NCBI GenBank assembly: GCA_900755005.1
Contig: CAAEEX010000041.1
Location: 1-13,983 of the forward strand
DNA: 13,983 bases
Source of the DNA: an uncultured Collinsella sp.
GTDB taxonomy: Bacteria > Actinomycetota > Coriobacteriia > Coriobacteriales > Coriobacteriaceae
Reading direction: 5' to 3'
This document shows, piece after piece, positions 1 through 6,662 of the stretch. The notes beneath the pieces were generated by a model that was given only the letters and a program-made list of their open reading frames with translations, searched no databases and was not told the DNA's origin. The position numbers and the translations under genes were made by a program. Each line of letters opens with the position of its first letter. Position 1 is the first letter of the stretch.

Positions 1-115
1 GAAAACGCGGAGCGTTTTTAGCCCGCGGGCGAGGACGCCGGCAGGCGGCCGAAGCCGGTGCGGATCCGCGAAGCGGATGCGCGGAATCCTATACGCCGCA
101 CCAATTGAAATTGAA
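1..115. other. GC-rich intergenic stretch of consecutive small hairpins
   Basis: No gene can be supported here. Three short inverted repeats follow each other: AAAACGC/GCGTTTT at 2-8 and 12-18 around a GGA loop, CGGC/GCCG at 46-49 and 54-57 around CGAA, and a 9-bp arm pair with one mismatch at 61-69 and 73-81 around GAA. The first hairpin is followed by one extra T and could be a weak terminator of a gene ending left of the window. A frame that stops with TAG at 19-21 may be the tail of such a gene, but 20 bases are too few to claim it. The similar loops suggest a repeat family of REP type, which is inference. Confidence 0.4.
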
Positions 116-139
116 GCCTCCGGCAACGGGGGCTTTTTT
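116..139 (+). terminator. Rho-independent terminator
   Basis: The arms GCCTCCG (116-122) and CGGGGGC (127-133) pair over 7 bp with one T-G wobble around a GCAA loop and are followed directly by six T residues (134-139). It would end a transcript arriving from left of the window. The next gene starts 88 bases further on. Confidence 0.8.
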
Positions 140-227
140 GTTATTGACTCGTGTAAGATTCCGAGTAAGCGTCTCGGTGCACCTGGGGCGCGCCCTTTCT
201 CTAGACGACCGATCAGGGTGATATTTC

Positions 228-2669
228 GTGGCAGAGCGTCCGACTTATAAGCTCAAGTTTCTCGATCCCAAGAAGCGCTTTCCGGTGATGCCCGAGCAGC
301 CTGCAGGGCGCTCGTATGGCGTTGTTTGGAAACTCTTTGGCGACGATCCGCACGAATCATGCTACGCCGTTGAATTCGTCGGCAAGAGCCATGTGTCACT
401 TTTAGGCTACGTGAGCGTTTCGGGCGAAGTGTACAAGGTGGACCGCCCCGTTAGCGAGGCGCCGTTGCCCGATGATCCCGATATGCAACTGGTTCTTGAT
501 GAGTCCGACTCCAGCATTGGCGAGATTGCGGTAAGGGGCGCCGATGGGACGATGCGTCCCCGGGCGCGGGTCATCGGCTCTCCAAAAGGCCCCATGCGCG
601 AGCAGTCCGACTGCGAGACATGGAATTCGGCCCGTAGCCTCCCTTACGGTGAGTTCATGGCATCTATGTTCTTGCGCTACGTGATATTTGCCGACTCCGA
701 AAATGCTATTGCGGCCACGGCAGACACCCATAGGCTCGACGAGAGCATGCACAATGTCGTCGACAAGATCAAGCTCGTCAAGCTGCCCGAGCCAGTCGAA
801 GTGCTGCTGGGCTTTGATTCCACGCCACTTCCCGACGCCATCGAGACATTGCTCTACCGAATTGACCATACGGATAATCCGAGCGGCATCGAGCGCTATG
901 CCGCGGCCTTGATGGGCGAAGTCAATCTGCCTCGTCTGCGTACCATCGCGGCAAAAACCGAAATGAGCTTGGCCCGTATCGACCGTTCAAAGCTCTTTTA
1001 CCTCAATTTCGATCGCAGCCTGCTGGATCAGGACGAGATCGACACCTTGCTTGCCATTGAGTGCCGCCTGAACCGCCTCTCGGGCATCCTTGAGCGTATC
1101 GGAGCCGGATTGGCCCCTGTCGCCTCATCGCCAAGCTTTGAGGGTTGCTCGCTCTTTGACCTGTGGCACATCTCTAAGACGACCAACGATGTTCCTCGCT
1201 TGCTCGAAACGCTGTCGAGCGACAACCCGTGGTCCAAGCCGGGAACCGTTGCGTGCCAGCCGGGTGGCGAGTGGGACGTGCGCACCCGCTTTGCACGAAT
1301 TGTCGAGGCGCTCAACGTGGTCACGCGACTCGACTATACCTATCGTGTCAACGTTGCCGAGGGGATTATGCTCGTCCAGTTTGGGCGCTCTGTCGTTGAT
1401 GCCATGCCGCAGCGTGAATATGACGCTCAGGATGACGCCTGGCGCGAACTGGACGAGGACGTGCGTGCGGCGTGGGCCGCGGAGCACGACGCGCGCGTGG
1501 CGCTTACGCTTGCAGCGGCTTGCTTTGCCGCGGGTGCCTGCATCACGCGCTGCTATGTGCAGATTGACGCTCCCGACAACGAGCGGGATATGCACATCGT
1601 CGCAACGTATTCCTTTGCCCGTGCCGAGTATCTTGCCGATTGTGTCCCCGTCGCCAAGGATCTTGAGAGCATGGATATGGACGATATGCCGTGCAAGCGC
1701 ATGCTTGAGGCATATGAGGCGACCACGCCGGATATGATCGAGCCTGCTGAGGTCCACGCTCGCCCACGTGACGACCATCGTCCGCTGCCGCCGGCGTTGC
1801 GCGACCTGCTGCTTGCCGATACGGCTGACGAGTTGGAAGTCATGGAAGAGGATGGCGACCCGTACGTGGCACGCGTCGTTGAGTTGCGCGAGCAGTCTAA
1901 AACTGACCGTGCAGGTGCATTTGAGGGCTTTTCTCGTTTGGCCGAGGAGCTGGAGGCCAAGTGCGCCGTTGCCGAGCTCTTGGCAACGGGGCCGGTTCAA
2001 ACGCAGTTCTGCGACAACCAGTTGGTACGCATGGTGCTGCCGGTGATGGAGGAGGATCGCTCCGTGCGCATTCTGCGCGCGCCCGATGCACTGTACTTTG
2101 CCCAGCACGAGATTTGCAGCTTTTACGCCGAGCAGGAAGATTTTGAGCGCGCATTGCCCGAGGTGCGCCGCCTTTACGATTTGGCGCGCTCGTCCATGCA
2201 GTCTCACTTTGCGTTGATTAACGTGCTGGCGCGTCTGGAGCGTTTTGACGAGGTTATCGAGGTGGCCCGTCACGGCTTGCGCATCGCGAGCGATCGTCCC
2301 TCGATCGGCTACCTGTTTTACCGTTTGGCATTTGCATACTGGAACTGCGATCAGCTCGAGCTGGCGCTGGCGTGCTACCGCCTCGTACCGCGCGGCGAGG
2401 AGTCGGGCAGCAGCGCGCTGGAGGAAATGCAGGGCCTCATGAACGAGATGGGCGTCAATGAGCCTCCGACGTTCGATGATGCGGTCGAGACCATCCGTAA
2501 AGCGGGGCTTGAGTTGCCGCCGGTGCCCGCCGTGACCAACCAGCTGGCGGATGCTGCCGTACAACTCGTTGATAACGGTTTCTTCTTCCTGGCGCGCGGC
2601 TGTATCTTCCAGATGTGGCGCACCATGGGCAACGATGAGCTAGGCTCCCTCAACCGCTCGCTGGGGTAG
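228..2669 (+). CDS. Hypothetical protein with C-terminal TPR-like repeats (813 aa)
   Basis: I do not recognise this protein as a named family. It is a large acidic protein with no signal peptide and no membrane segment, so it is probably cytoplasmic. Residues about 618-722 contain helical pairs with TPR character (the stretch starting DALYFAQHEICSFYAEQEDF, then FALINVLARLERFDEVIEVA and LFYRLAFAYWNCDQLELALA), which usually means a protein-protein docking surface. The N-terminal 600 residues show no motif I can name. The start is GTG at 228, preceded by AGGGTGA (215-221) six bases upstream; the first in-frame ATG is about 20 codons later and has no better site. The gene stands alone after a terminator, and the next gene has its own promoter. 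A weak stem (2673-2680/2686-2693) follows the stop, without a T run. That it is a real gene is near certain; its function is unknown. Confidence 0.85.
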   Translation: MAERPTYKLKFLDPKKRFPVMPEQPAGRSYGVVWKLFGDDPHESCYAVEFVGKSHVSLLGYVSVSGEVYKVDRPVSEAPLPDDPDMQLVLDESDSSIGEIAVRGADGTMRPRARVIGSPKGPMREQSDCETWNSARSLPYGEFMASMFLRYVIFADSENAIAATADTHRLDESMHNVVDKIKLVKLPEPVEVLLGFDSTPLPDAIETLLYRIDHTDNPSGIERYAAALMGEVNLPRLRTIAAKTEMSLARIDRSKLFYLNFDRSLLDQDEIDTLLAIECRLNRLSGILERIGAGLAPVASSPSFEGCSLFDLWHISKTTNDVPRLLETLSSDNPWSKPGTVACQPGGEWDVRTRFARIVEALNVVTRLDYTYRVNVAEGIMLVQFGRSVVDAMPQREYDAQDDAWRELDEDVRAAWAAEHDARVALTLAAACFAAGACITRCYVQIDAPDNERDMHIVATYSFARAEYLADCVPVAKDLESMDMDDMPCKRMLEAYEATTPDMIEPAEVHARPRDDHRPLPPALRDLLLADTADELEVMEEDGDPYVARVVELREQSKTDRAGAFEGFSRLAEELEAKCAVAELLATGPVQTQFCDNQLVRMVLPVMEEDRSVRILRAPDALYFAQHEICSFYAEQEDFERALPEVRRLYDLARSSMQSHFALINVLARLERFDEVIEVARHGLRIASDRPSIGYLFYRLAFAYWNCDQLELALACYRLVPRGEESGSSALEEMQGLMNEMGVNEPPTFDDAVETIRKAGLELPPVPAVTNQLADAAVQLVDNGFFFLARGCIFQMWRTMGNDELGSLNRSLG

Positions 2670-2707
2670 GAGCGGTATAGCGGGACTACACCGTGCTCGG
2701 CATCTCG

Positions 2708-2729
2708 TTTGTTCAGTATACTGAACAAA
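2708..2729. repeat. Operator-like 22-bp perfect palindrome, copy 1
   Basis: A perfect inverted repeat with core GTTCAGTATACTGAAC and AT-rich edges, centred between 2718 and 2719. An identical copy is centred 33 bp downstream, about three helical turns away, so proteins bound at both would sit on roughly the same DNA face. This copy covers the place where the -35 element of the ATPase promoter must lie. Strict symmetry and exact duplication point to a dimeric DNA-binding protein; which protein is not shown. Confidence 0.85.
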
Positions 2730-2741
2730 AATTGCTATAAT
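2712..2741 (+). promoter_or_regulatory. Promoter of the DUF4143-type ATPase gene
   Basis: A perfect -10 hexamer TATAAT lies at 2736-2741. The -35 position falls inside the first palindrome, where TTCAGT (2712-2717, 18-bp spacing) is the best but poor match to TTGACA. A strong -10 with a weak -35 buried in an operator suggests a promoter held under repression or needing help. The leader would be only about 26 nt. Confidence 0.7.
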
Positions 2742-2762
2742 TTGTTCAGTATACTGAACAAA
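2741..2762. repeat. Operator-like 22-bp perfect palindrome, copy 2
   Basis: Identical to the copy at 2708-2729. It begins on the last base of the TATAAT -10 element and runs to just before the ribosome-binding site, so it covers the expected transcription start (about 2748). A protein bound here would block initiation or early elongation. The final A is also the first base of an ATG (2762) that lacks a ribosome-binding site. Confidence 0.85.
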
Positions 2763-2773
2763 TGGGAGGCCCT

Positions 2774-4060
2774 ATGAATCGCGAACTCCTAAAGCATGTG
2801 ATTTTTGACCAACACGAGGTTATTCGCAGCGCGACGATTGTGCCGCGCCGTTATCACTTGGATCCCCAGGGAAACTATGTCATCACGGGCCTTCGTCGCT
2901 CGGGAAAATCAACGCTGCTATATAAAGTTGCGCGCGATTTGGTTAGAGGCGGAGCAGCGTGGAACCAGATAATCTATATCAACTTTGAGGATGAGCGCCT
3001 CGCTGAATTCACTTCCGCCGATTTCAACGATATCTTGCTCGCCCAAAGCGAACTGAGCGACCGGGAGGGCTATTTTTTCCTTGACGAAGTCCAGAACATC
3101 GAGGGCTGGGAAAAATTTGCGCGGCGATTAACAGATTCTGGTAGACGCGCCTATATAACGGGCAGCAATGCGAAGATGCTGAGTAGCCAGATTGAAACGA
3201 CACTTGGCGGTCGTTATCTGGTCAAACACGTTACTCCCTACCGATTCGATGAGTATCTAGACGCATTGGGGAAAAGCCGCGACGAGGCGGCTCTGTACTC
3301 GACGTCGGGCATGGGTGCCCTGAGCGCGGCGTTCGATTCTTTTTATACCTACGGTGGGTTCCCTGAGTCCCTTCGTTATGGGGCACCGCGAGAATATGTT
3401 GAGAGTGTCTACCAAAAAGTTTTGCTCGGAGATGTCGTTGCGCGCAACAGCGTACGTAACCCCCAGGCTATGCGCGTGCTTGTGAAGAAAGTTGCGGAAA
3501 CGGTCCACAACGAGGCTTCTTTTTCATCCCTGCACGGAATGCTCAAAGGCATTGGATATGGCCTAAGCAAGGCGGCGCTCATTGAGTACTTGGGGATGAT
3601 CCAAGAGGCGTACCTGCTATTTGCCGTTAAAAATGCGACGGCAAAATTCGTAGAACGAGAAGGTAGCCCCAAATACTATTTTTCGGACAATGGTTTGCTC
3701 AACCTCTTCTTGGTGAATAAGGAGCCGGTGCTGCTCGAAAACGAAATTGCGGTTGCGATGCATGATGTGTACGGAGACGCGCTCTGCTATCTAAAATCCG
3801 CAAAAAACGGGATCGACATCGATTTCTACGTGCCCGAGAGGGGGCTTGCGGTTCAGGTGGCGTATTCGTTGTCGGAAAGCGCTCGGTCGCGCGAAATTGG
3901 CAACTTGGTAAAGCTTGCCAAGGTTGATGACGCCGTGAACAGGCTTGTTATTGTGACAAAGGAAGATGAGGGGGACATCGATGTTGAGGATGCGCACATT
4001 GAGGTTATCCCCGCGTGGAAGTTTATCTTGAGGGACCTCTGCGGCCAACCGAGCGCGTGA
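2774..4060 (+). CDS. ATP-binding protein, AAA_14/DUF4143 family
   Basis: The N-terminal half is an AAA+-type ATPase domain: Walker A GLRRSGKST at residues 39-47, Walker B YFFLDE at 100-105 with catalytic-type D104/E105, and a sensor-1-like YITGSN at 127-132. The C-terminal half fits DUF4143, with a winged-helix-like stretch at about 250-285 (FSSLHGMLKGIGYGLSKAAL onward) and a nuclease-fold-like end (DIDFYVPERGLAVQVAYS). The family is widespread and its biological role is largely unknown, so no function is assigned. I start at ATG 2774 because GGGAGG (2764-2769) lies just upstream, although the 4-base spacing is short. The longer frame starting at ATG 2762 would begin inside the second palindrome with no binding site. 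The product has 428 residues, usual for the family. Twin palindromes at the promoter suggest tight regulation, possibly by its own winged helix; that is inference. No partner gene is adjacent. Confidence 0.88.
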   Translation: MNRELLKHVIFDQHEVIRSATIVPRRYHLDPQGNYVITGLRRSGKSTLLYKVARDLVRGGAAWNQIIYINFEDERLAEFTSADFNDILLAQSELSDREGYFFLDEVQNIEGWEKFARRLTDSGRRAYITGSNAKMLSSQIETTLGGRYLVKHVTPYRFDEYLDALGKSRDEAALYSTSGMGALSAAFDSFYTYGGFPESLRYGAPREYVESVYQKVLLGDVVARNSVRNPQAMRVLVKKVAETVHNEASFSSLHGMLKGIGYGLSKAALIEYLGMIQEAYLLFAVKNATAKFVEREGSPKYYFSDNGLLNLFLVNKEPVLLENEIAVAMHDVYGDALCYLKSAKNGIDIDFYVPERGLAVQVAYSLSESARSREIGNLVKLAKVDDAVNRLVIVTKEDEGDIDVEDAHIEVIPAWKFILRDLCGQPSA

Positions 4061-4137
4061 TTGGTTCCCATCGGAAGATTGCGGGTTGTTGGGGCTCTCG
4101 GGATTACCGGCAACAAAGAATCGTCGCAAATTCCCTC

Positions 4138-4166
4138 TTGCCCATCCTCGCCTGTTTGGTTACTAT
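4138..4166 (+). promoter_or_regulatory. Promoter of tRNA-Ser
   Basis: TTGCCC (4138-4143) and TACTAT (4161-4166) are spaced by 17 bp and would start transcription near 4173, a few bases before the mature tRNA 5' end at 4181. Position and spacing fit a dedicated tRNA promoter. The 120-base gap after the ATPase gene holds no convincing terminator. Confidence 0.6.
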
Positions 4167-4180
4167 AAAACGGCTGTTAC

Positions 4181-4271
4181 GGAGAGCTGACCGAGAGGCC
4201 GAAGGTGCTCGCCTGCTAAGCGAGTATGCCCCAAAAGGGCATCTGGGGTTCGAATCCCCAGCTCTCCGCCA
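4181..4271 (+). tRNA. tRNA-Ser(GCU)
   Basis: A complete class II tRNA of 91 bases. The acceptor stem GGAGAGC (4181-4187) pairs perfectly with GCTCTCC (4261-4267). The anticodon arm CTCGC-CTGCTAA-GCGAG gives anticodon GCU, which reads AGC and AGU. The long variable arm (TGCCCC, AAAA, GGGGCA-like pairing) is typical of serine tRNAs, the T-loop is TTCGAAT, discriminator G is at 4268 and CCA is encoded at 4269-4271. No sign of damage. Confidence 0.97.
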
Positions 4272-4285
4272 GTACGAATTTGAGG

Positions 4286-4313
4286 AAGGGTTCCATTTGG
4301 GGCCCTTTTTTAT
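4286..4313 (+). terminator. Rho-independent terminator of tRNA-Ser
   Basis: AAGGGTTCC (4286-4294) pairs with GGGGCCCTT (4299-4307) over 9 bp with two G-T wobbles around an ATTT loop. A T run (4306-4311) and ATT follow. It lies 15 bases after the tRNA 3' end. Confidence 0.8.
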
Positions 4314-4327
4314 TATCGAGAAAGGGT

Positions 4328-4344
4328 GCTGGGGATTCGAACCC
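4328..4344 (-). repeat. Inverted 17-bp copy of the tRNA-Ser T-arm (tRNA fragment)
   Basis: Read on the minus strand, this is GGGTTCGAATCCCCAGC, identical to the tRNA-Ser T-arm at 4246-4262. The identity stops exactly at both ends. On the minus strand the next bases are ACCCTTT, with no acceptor stem or CCA, and the other tRNA arms are absent, so it is not a working tRNA. It may be a relic of a decayed tRNA on the opposite strand or of a rearrangement at the tRNA 3' end. Its inverted orientation does not fit a simple attL/attR pair. Confidence 0.65.
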
Positions 4345-4346
4345 TC

Positions 4347-4375
4347 AAAAAAAGAGGCATCCTTTCGGACGCCTC
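4347..4375 (-). terminator. Rho-independent terminator of the carboxypeptidase gene
   Basis: On the minus strand GAGGCGTCC (4375-4367) pairs with GGATGCCTC (4362-4354) around a GAAA loop, with one G-U pair, and is followed by seven T residues (4353-4347). On the plus strand the same position is an A-C mismatch and the tail is poor, so it serves the minus-strand gene. It lies 28 bases after that gene's stop codon. Confidence 0.88.
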
Positions 4376-4403
4376 CTTTCAGTGGGCTGATTATTCTTGC
4401 GCT

Positions 4404-5744
4404 CTACATCTCAGGAGCCTTGGCGACGGTCTCGCTCTCTGCCGCAAGTGGGCGGTTGTCGATGCGGCGGCCCAAGCGATCGAGCTTCACGAGCAGCCAT
4501 TCAATGGGATTCGGCCCTGCGCCTTCCTCGTCGGCAACCAGGTCCATGACGGCGATCTTGGTGCCGTCCTGCTTGAGCGTAACGCTGCCCACCTTGTCGC
4601 CCACATGCACCGTGCCCGAAAGATCGTCGTAGCTAACCTTTTCGGTCACCTCGCCGGCAAGAGAAAACACGGTCGCTTGCGCCGTGGGATCGGCGAGCGT
4701 GGCGTCGATTGTCTTATCCGTCCAGTCGGTTTGACTAATGCGCGCCATAAGCGGGTTGCCGTTGGCGGTCTTTTCTTGCGTGTTGGCGATTGCGACCGTC
4801 ACCTTGTGGTCGTAGTACCAGTTGGCAAGGGTGGCGGTATCGGTAAAGCGCTGATCGGTGGTGGTGGAGTTCAAAATAACGGTGTAGATCTCGTCGCCAT
4901 CGCGGTTGTAGGCACCCGTAAAGCAATAGCCTGCATCGTCGGTAGTGCCGGTTTTGCCACCGATGTTGCCATCTTGGCCCAGCAAATAGTTATGCGTGTC
5001 CATGGAATGCGAATGGTCGGTGCCGTCGGCGCCCGTGACCTCGATCCAGGAATCCTCGCTCGCTACGACCTCGCGAATCGTGTCGTTTTTCATGGCCTCC
5101 TGCATCATCAGCGCTACGTCGTGTGCGGTTGAGTGCATATTGCCAGCCCACTCATCAAAGTCCAGACCATGCGGGTTTTCAAAAAGCGTACCGGTGCAGC
5201 CGAGCTTCTTAGCGCGCTCGTTCATGGCCTTCACAAATGTGGCCTCGGCGTCTTTGGTCTTAGGGTCGATCTTCTTGCCCACATATTCGGCGAGCACGAT
5301 GGCGGCGTCGTTGCCCGAGGGAATCATCAGGCCGCGCAGTGCCTGTTCCACGGTAAGCTCGTCGCCTTCGAGCAAGCCGGCGGTCGAATTACCCACGGTG
5401 GCTGCGGCGTTGCTCACCGTGACCTTCTCGTCCATCTTGCAATTCTCGACGGTTAGGATTGCGGTCATGACCTTGGTGATCGAGGCAATCTTGACCTGCT
5501 CATCGGCGCCGCGGGCATAGTAGACGGTGCCGTCTTTGCCCATGACGAGGGCATTGGTCGCATCGATATCGGGCAGGTTTTCGGCCGTGATGCCGCGCGC
5601 ATCGGCGGTTTTGCCGCAAACATTGTCGGTCGTGAGCACTTGGGCACCGGCGACGGTGGGCGCGCCAGCGGCAAGGGCGATAGCGCAGACAAAGCCGGCG
5701 GCAAACTGGGCTGAGCGTTTTGCAAAAGAGGTGAGGGACTTCAC
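4404..5744 (-). CDS. Exported D-alanyl-D-alanine carboxypeptidase, S11 (PBP5) family
   Basis: A penicillin-binding D,D-carboxypeptidase that removes the terminal D-Ala of peptidoglycan pentapeptides outside the membrane. All three active-site motifs are present: S88-ITK-91, S143-G-N145 and K264-TG. A PBP5-type C-terminal domain follows (through VHVGDKVGSVTLKQDG), then an amphipathic helix (PIEWLLVKLDRLGRRI) likely to rest on the membrane, and about 18 further residues. I start at GTG 5744 because it gives a classical signal peptide: basic MKSLTSFAKR, a hydrophobic core, and cleavage probably after VAGA at residue 34. The ribosome-binding site is weak. Longer frames back to TTG 5855 would put about 37 polar residues before the signal and run through the likely promoter. 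Length (446 aa) is usual. The gene is divergent from a VanR/VanS-like system, which may control it; that link is inference. Confidence 0.93.
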   Translation of the reverse strand: MKSLTSFAKRSAQFAAGFVCAIALAAGAPTVAGAQVLTTDNVCGKTADARGITAENLPDIDATNALVMGKDGTVYYARGADEQVKIASITKVMTAILTVENCKMDEKVTVSNAAATVGNSTAGLLEGDELTVEQALRGLMIPSGNDAAIVLAEYVGKKIDPKTKDAEATFVKAMNERAKKLGCTGTLFENPHGLDFDEWAGNMHSTAHDVALMMQEAMKNDTIREVVASEDSWIEVTGADGTDHSHSMDTHNYLLGQDGNIGGKTGTTDDAGYCFTGAYNRDGDEIYTVILNSTTTDQRFTDTATLANWYYDHKVTVAIANTQEKTANGNPLMARISQTDWTDKTIDATLADPTAQATVFSLAGEVTEKVSYDDLSGTVHVGDKVGSVTLKQDGTKIAVMDLVADEEGAGPNPIEWLLVKLDRLGRRIDNRPLAAESETVAKAPEM

Positions 5745-5783
5745 AGATTTCGCTTTCGACGGGATGGTCTCTTCTGGAACTAG

Positions 5784-5789
5784 AGTATA
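5784..5789 (-). promoter_or_regulatory. Candidate -10 element of the carboxypeptidase gene
   Basis: TATACT on the minus strand (5789 to 5784) would start transcription near 5777 and give a leader of about 33 nt before the GTG start. No good -35 hexamer is found at 16-18 bp, so an activator may be needed, or the element is fortuitous. Confidence 0.45.
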
Positions 5790-5860
5790 TCGTTTGCCGG
5801 CGTCGGCGATCATTGCGTGCGTGCGTGGCCCACATCTGCGCCCGAACGGGCACAAGGGTG

Positions 5861-5876
5861 CTTAAGGCCGACTTAA
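5861..5876. promoter_or_regulatory. CTTAA direct repeat, candidate response-regulator box
   Basis: CTTAA occurs at 5861-5865 and again at 5872-5876, 11 bp apart, in the intergenic region between the carboxypeptidase and the VanR-like gene. Tandem sites with an 11-bp period are the usual target form of OmpR-family regulators (PhoB and PhoP boxes are known examples). The position is about 45-60 bp upstream of the likely vanR-like transcription start. The neighbouring OmpR-type regulator is the obvious candidate binder; this is inference. Confidence 0.45.
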
Positions 5877-5915
5877 TCACCCACGCTTGTTGTGTGTGGC
5901 GTGCGCCCCCTCGGG

Positions 5916-5936
5916 CATAATGGAGCGCGAGAGGAG
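5916..5936 (+). promoter_or_regulatory. -10 element and ribosome-binding site of the VanR-like gene
   Basis: CATAAT (5916-5921) is a good -10 with no clear -35 upstream (TGTGTG at the 17-bp position). GAGGAG (5931-5936) lies five bases before the ATG. If CATAAT is used, the leader is very short, about 14 nt. The poor -35 fits activation by a bound regulator. Confidence 0.5.
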
Positions 5937-5941
5937 CACGC

Positions 5942-6637
5942 ATGAACGAGCGCATTTTGGTAGTTGATGACGAAAAGGCCATCGCCGACTTGGTTGGTAT
6001 CTACCTTACAAAAGAAGGCTTTGACGTACAGGTCGCCTATAGCGGGGCCGATGCTGCCAAGGCAATCTTGGAGCAGGAGTTCGATCTGGCGCTGCTGGAT
6101 GTCATGCTGCCCGATATCGATGGGCTTGAGTTGCTGCGTACGATCCGTTCCAGCCATACCTATCCCGTGATCATGCTGACGGCGCGCGATGCCCAGCAAG
6201 ACAAGATCGAGGGCCTTTCGCTTGGCGCGGACGATTACGTGGTTAAGCCGTTCCGTCCGCTTGAGCTCATCGCGCGCGTGCATGCTCAGCTTCGCCGCTA
6301 CACCAGCTACGGTAGCCGTGCGCAGGCGGCCGAGTCGCCGACCATCCAGTTCGACGGCCTGGAGATCAACCGCGATGCCCGTTCCGTAACGGTGGACGGT
6401 GCGCCGGTGCGCCTCACGCCCATCGAGTATTCCATCTTGCTGTATCTGGTCGAGCATCGCGGCAGTGTGGTGGCCGTGGAGGATCTGTTCCGCGCGGTGT
6501 GGAACGAGGATTTTATGCCCGGCTCCAACAATACGGTGATGGTGCACATTCGCCACCTGCGCGAAAAGATCGGTGACGACGCTCAAAAGCCGCGCTTTAT
6601 CAAAAACGTCTGGGGCGTCGGCTACATAATCGAATAA
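5942..6637 (+). CDS. VanR-like response regulator, OmpR/PhoB family
   Basis: A DNA-binding response regulator of 231 residues. The receiver domain (about 1-120) has the acidic pair D9/D10, phospho-acceptor D53 in LLDVMLP, T80 and K102 in YVVKPFRPLELIARV. The C-terminal winged-helix domain (about 130-231) ends in the typical VWGVGYIIE. The motifs HTYPVIMLT, GADDYVVKPFRPLELIAR and AQLRRY closely resemble VanR of vancomycin-resistance operons. There are no vanH, vanA or vanX genes here, so this is a homologue, not evidence of resistance. The start ATG has GAGGAG five bases upstream. The kinase gene follows after 25 bases, and a peptidoglycan D,D-carboxypeptidase is divergent. It probably controls cell-wall genes, perhaps the divergent one; that is inference from position. 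Confidence 0.92.
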   Translation: MNERILVVDDEKAIADLVGIYLTKEGFDVQVAYSGADAAKAILEQEFDLALLDVMLPDIDGLELLRTIRSSHTYPVIMLTARDAQQDKIEGLSLGADDYVVKPFRPLELIARVHAQLRRYTSYGSRAQAAESPTIQFDGLEINRDARSVTVDGAPVRLTPIEYSILLYLVEHRGSVVAVEDLFRAVWNEDFMPGSNNTVMVHIRHLREKIGDDAQKPRFIKNVWGVGYIIE

Positions 6638-6662
6638 CGCCTTTGATGGTGGGGAAGTGGAT

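Noticed and set aside
84..102. Possible tRNA 3' end ending in CACCA
   Set aside because: No T-arm consensus or pairing acceptor stem in the preceding bases.
1125..2564. 479-codon open frame on the minus strand inside the 813-aa gene
   Set aside because: Antisense shadow typical of GC-rich coding DNA; the low-complexity His/Arg/Gln/Leu composition fits no protein family, and the plus-strand gene has the better start and TPR-like repeats.
4246..4344. attL/attR pair of an element integrated at tRNA-Ser
   Set aside because: The two copies are inverted, only 65 bp apart, and no integrase lies between or nearby.
4326..5132. 268-codon plus-strand frame opposite the carboxypeptidase
   Set aside because: It begins inside the tRNA fragment and the minus-strand terminator and overlaps a gene with all S11 motifs.
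5745..5855. Longer start (TTG 5855 or ATG 5813) for the carboxypeptidase
   Set aside because: It would place polar residues ahead of a clean signal peptide and cross the TATACT candidate promoter.
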